From assembly GCA_963556255.1 (NCBI GenBank), contig OY744607.1, positions 47,086,111-47,150,110 of the forward strand: a DNA stretch of 64,000 nt, written 5' to 3'. Within the stretch, counting starts at the first letter, position 1, and every line of letters begins with the position of its first letter. The position numbers and the translations under genes are program-made. Positions 61,263-64,000 of this stretch are shown here, piece by piece. The notes under the pieces were generated by a model, which was not told where the DNA came from, did not search any database, and worked only from the letters and a program-made list of their open reading frames with translations. The stretch comes from Allolobophora icterica (Eukaryota > Annelida > Clitellata > Crassiclitellata > Lumbricidae).

Positions 61263-61893
61263 GCCTTTCTGCCAAAGTAGCATAATAACGTAAGATTTGG
61301 TTCACCGAATTTTGTGCAGACCCAGATCTGACGTTTTTTGCACAACATATTCTGAAATTTCTTAAATCACACTCAATTTTATAAAATCATCTCCCTGTCA
61401 CGAAAGTCTCAAAAACACACCCTATCGAAAATTATTATAAAATCTGTGCATCTGGAGTAAAACAAGAAGGTTAAATGCTGCCAACCCTAGAGGCAGGAGA
61501 TTTCTTGCCAAAGAGGCATGTAGATTCAAGGACCTTGTATACAATATACATCCAAATAGCATCCTTGGAGGCAACCCAAGAACCCATTATGCTAATATAG
61601 AATTAAAGGTCCTTGGAGGCAACCAACCAAAGATTTTAAGACCGCTAAAATCTTTTAGGTTCCATAGATCGAAAATGATAATTATTATAGGCCCTACGTG
61701 GAGGCTAGGGTAGGCTCCCATGACTAATGTGACGTTTCAGTGACGATAGCCGTGTCCGCTTGTTGAACAGGAATTTAAAATATTCTCAGTGTTTGGTCTG
61801 GATTTGAAGCCCAGCTCCGTACAGAAGAGACCGAAAGCTGGAGCACATTCCCACTTCGAAGCTCTTATTGGGGACGCCATATACAAATGACGG
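61263..61893. other. Spacer, no gene recognised
   Basis: AT-rich at first, then unique-looking sequence. Short tandem likeness ccttggaggcaacc at about 61563 and 61611. Confidence 0.4.
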
Positions 61894-62570
61894 CATAGGC
61901 GTAGACTCTGGGGGGTCAGCCGGGGCACGTGCCCCCCAATAATTGAGGAGCCGGGGCAATGCCCCCCAAAAATCGAGAAGAGAATTTCTTAAAATATTAA
62001 AATATTATGTTTCAATATAGATAAATTTCTTCAGAAACAGAAAAACAGAGACACAGAACTGAAATACTATCAGAAATTCATACTGAAAACAAAGATTTAT
62101 TTTATCTTCAATATCTTCAATATGAAACAAATTTGGATGTAAGCAAAACACCCCATTTCATACGCATTAACTTAACACCGGAAGCCTGTACAGACTAGAG
62201 GTGTAAAAAAGTTTTTTTTTCGGATATTGGTTTTAAAAAAAAGAAAACCACAAAAAAGTTTTTTTAAATAACTTTCTCATTTTTGTAGAAGTTATTTTAA
62301 TAACATTGATTTAATGATTTTTAATTTTCGGAAATCACAACTGAATTGAACTGAGTTGGAGCTCTTGTTCATGCCATTTTTCATGATTTTTATGATTCGA
62401 AATCCGAAAATGTTAAAAACAACCAAAACAACAAGAACCATAAAAAACAACTTTTTATCTTGAAAAACTTGTTTAAAAAAAGCAACTTTTCATCTTGAAA
62501 AAACTGTTTTTTTTGCTCCTCTGGTCCAGACCCCATGCCCCCCAATATTTTGGACAAGTTTACGCCAGTG
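61894..62570. mobile_element. hAT-type non-autonomous element of 677 bp
   Basis: The ends are CATAGGCGTAGACTC and, in reverse complement, CACTGGCGTAAACTT, with perfect duplications aatgacgg (61886-61893, 62571-62578). Both ends carry gccccccaata motifs. T-rich hairpin-prone interior, no frame. Confidence 0.9.
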
Positions 62571-62679
62571 AATGACGGTACGCAGAAAACACGTTACTAG
62601 CAGTCTGCAAGTAATTAATTTTATGCGCTGTGATGTAGAATAGATTTGTTGTGTTTCATCGCCTTTCAACTTCCATCCG

Positions 62680-62825
62680 AAGACTTACTTAGTTTCAGCT
62701 TAACGACGCTGTGCCATAACAAAGATGATTAGCGTCGCCCTCCTCCTCCTTTCTCCAGGCTTGGGACTGGCACTGCCAGAGTATGAGCAGTGGCGGAGTT
62801 TCCATCAGAAGACGCTGAGGTAGGC
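62680..62825. repeat. Dispersed repeat R, copy 1
   Basis: Shares gtttcagcttaacgacgctg, caaagatgattagcgtcgcc and cttgggactggcactgccag with 63795-63900. The second half follows an acceptor-like tttctccag. Confidence 0.75.
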
Positions 62826-63794
62826 CGATGTATCTTGCGGAGTGATAGGCCGACCTCGCTTTGACACAAATAAGTTACGACTTATAATAATCAAGACACA
62901 TTACGTTACTCGGACTTATTACTCGGACTGTAGAATCATAATGTGAATTGCCAACTGTGCGCTAGCAGACATCCGCACGCTGCTGGGGTCAAAGCGGCAA
63001 CCGTAGAGGCCGCGGCTGGCTTGCGAGACCTTGGTGGCCATTGCCTGCAGCTCAGAGATGCCGAAGACGGTCACGTGACAACGCCTGCAGCCGTCAATCA
63101 CGCTCTGATCCAATAGCATCAATGATTGACAGACGTCGATGTTTACCAACAAACAACCTGTTTGTTGATGCGGGCTGCCGCCCCTGCCGCATAATATGTG
63201 ATCCCCAGATTTAGTGCCAATCAAATCAATTTACGCGTATGTAATTATTTCGGTTTTAATTTTTTCAAAACGAATACCGCATCGCGAGGCCAGTGGCCGG
63301 TCATGGATTCGATTCCCGTCGCGAAATAATCGTTCGCTGCAAAACTGGGTCGATTATATGACCTTCGAAGGCTTCCCTGATGGGCCCTGCGTCCTAATGA
63401 AGCGCCGTGGGACTTCATTTCCACAGCTAAGAGTCATTTTGTTACGATCCTCGGGGTCGAAGGTGAGTCGCCATTTGCAATTCTTCCCCGCCTACGTCTT
63501 GACTCTAATTTCTTTTATTTTGTAATTTGGGTCGCTTGTTTTACAGTCACTGATTGTCCGAGTATTTGACCGGACGTGTGACTTTAAACAGCAGCGTGAT
63601 TTTAAAGTTTAAGGTGACATTTTTGACCGCTTTATTGATGCGGTTTGGTGACCGAGTTTTTGTTGCGCTTTTTCTGCTGATGAAGAGGGTTTGTTGGACG
63701 CCTAGGCCCATCTAAAAATCTTATGATGCACAGTAGATGGAATAGTTGTTGCAAAAATAAAGAATGACCTGGCGTTTGTATCGTTGTTAACAGT
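62826..63794. other. Spacer with unassigned frames
   Basis: Two roughly 100-codon frames (62919-63224 minus, 63214-63525 plus) have no recognisable domain. No gene is supported. Confidence 0.4.
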
Positions 63795-63900
63795 AGTAGT
63801 TTCAGTTTAACAACACTGCGATAACAAAGATCATTAGCGTCGCCCTGCTCATTTATCCAGGCTTGGGACTGGCACTGCCAGAGTACGAGAAGTGGCGGCG
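63795..63900. repeat. Dispersed repeat R, copy 2
   Basis: Same order of words as copy 1 with a few substitutions; ends gagtacgagaagtggcgg. Confidence 0.75.
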
Positions 63901-64000
63901 TTGTTGTTAACAGTAAAAGTGAAGACTGTCTTATCTGAAACATAATTTTTTGTGATTGGCAATTTCAACCAGGATTATTTTATTTGAGCATAAATATAGT

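Overview
The window is genomic DNA of a multicellular animal. It has a split gene with 16 introns, intronless and transposon-borne reading frames, tRNA-derived SINEs, DNA transposons, non-LTR and LTR retrotransposons, and very many microsatellites. The LTR element has the integrase-before-reverse-transcriptase order of the Gmr1 group of Ty3/gypsy elements, which has been described from deuterostomes. I therefore lean towards a marine deuterostome invertebrate (echinoderm, hemichordate or amphioxus). The species cannot be fixed from the sequence.

Layout. 1-23.3 kb is gene-poor. It holds remnants of hAT transposons and CR1-like LINEs separated by extreme simple repeats: (GGAT)n, (ATCC)n, (TA)n, (GT)n, (GTAT)n, (CTGT)n, (GAT)n, a roughly 950-base pyrimidine tract and a G-rich GGGCCGGGTAT minisatellite. 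23.3-29.8 kb is one complete, apparently very young LTR retrotransposon on the minus strand: identical 432-bp LTRs, 5-bp target duplication, tRNA-Leu-type primer site, and one unbroken 1634-codon Gag-Pol frame. 30.24-31.52 kb is an intronless class A G-protein-coupled receptor of 427 residues whose start lies 440 bp from the LTR element and points away from it. 31.5-42.4 kb is mostly non-coding, with SINEs, microsatellites and a broken CR1-like LINE.

42.43-57.77 kb is the autophagy gene ATG16/ATG16L1 on the plus strand. Seventeen coding exons were placed by hand. Their splice phases fit throughout and give 585 codons: an N-terminal ATG5-binding helix, a coiled coil, a short linker and a seven-bladed WD40 propeller. 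Its introns carry SINEs, two hAT elements and several minisatellites sitting on or next to splice sites. 58-64 kb holds its 3' flank, two more hAT elements (one inserted in a SINE and itself carrying LINE sequence) and a short repeated segment. No further gene was recognised there.

Only two cellular protein-coding genes are well supported (the GPCR and ATG16L1), plus the retrotransposon polyprotein. They have no evident functional link. The main biological interest is the intact Gmr1-like element, the dense record of hAT insertions with readable 8-bp target duplications, three or more SINE families, and the ATG16L1 gene structure (one GC-AG intron, repeat-derived sequence at splice sites, and a linker that seems to lack the WIPI2-binding segment).
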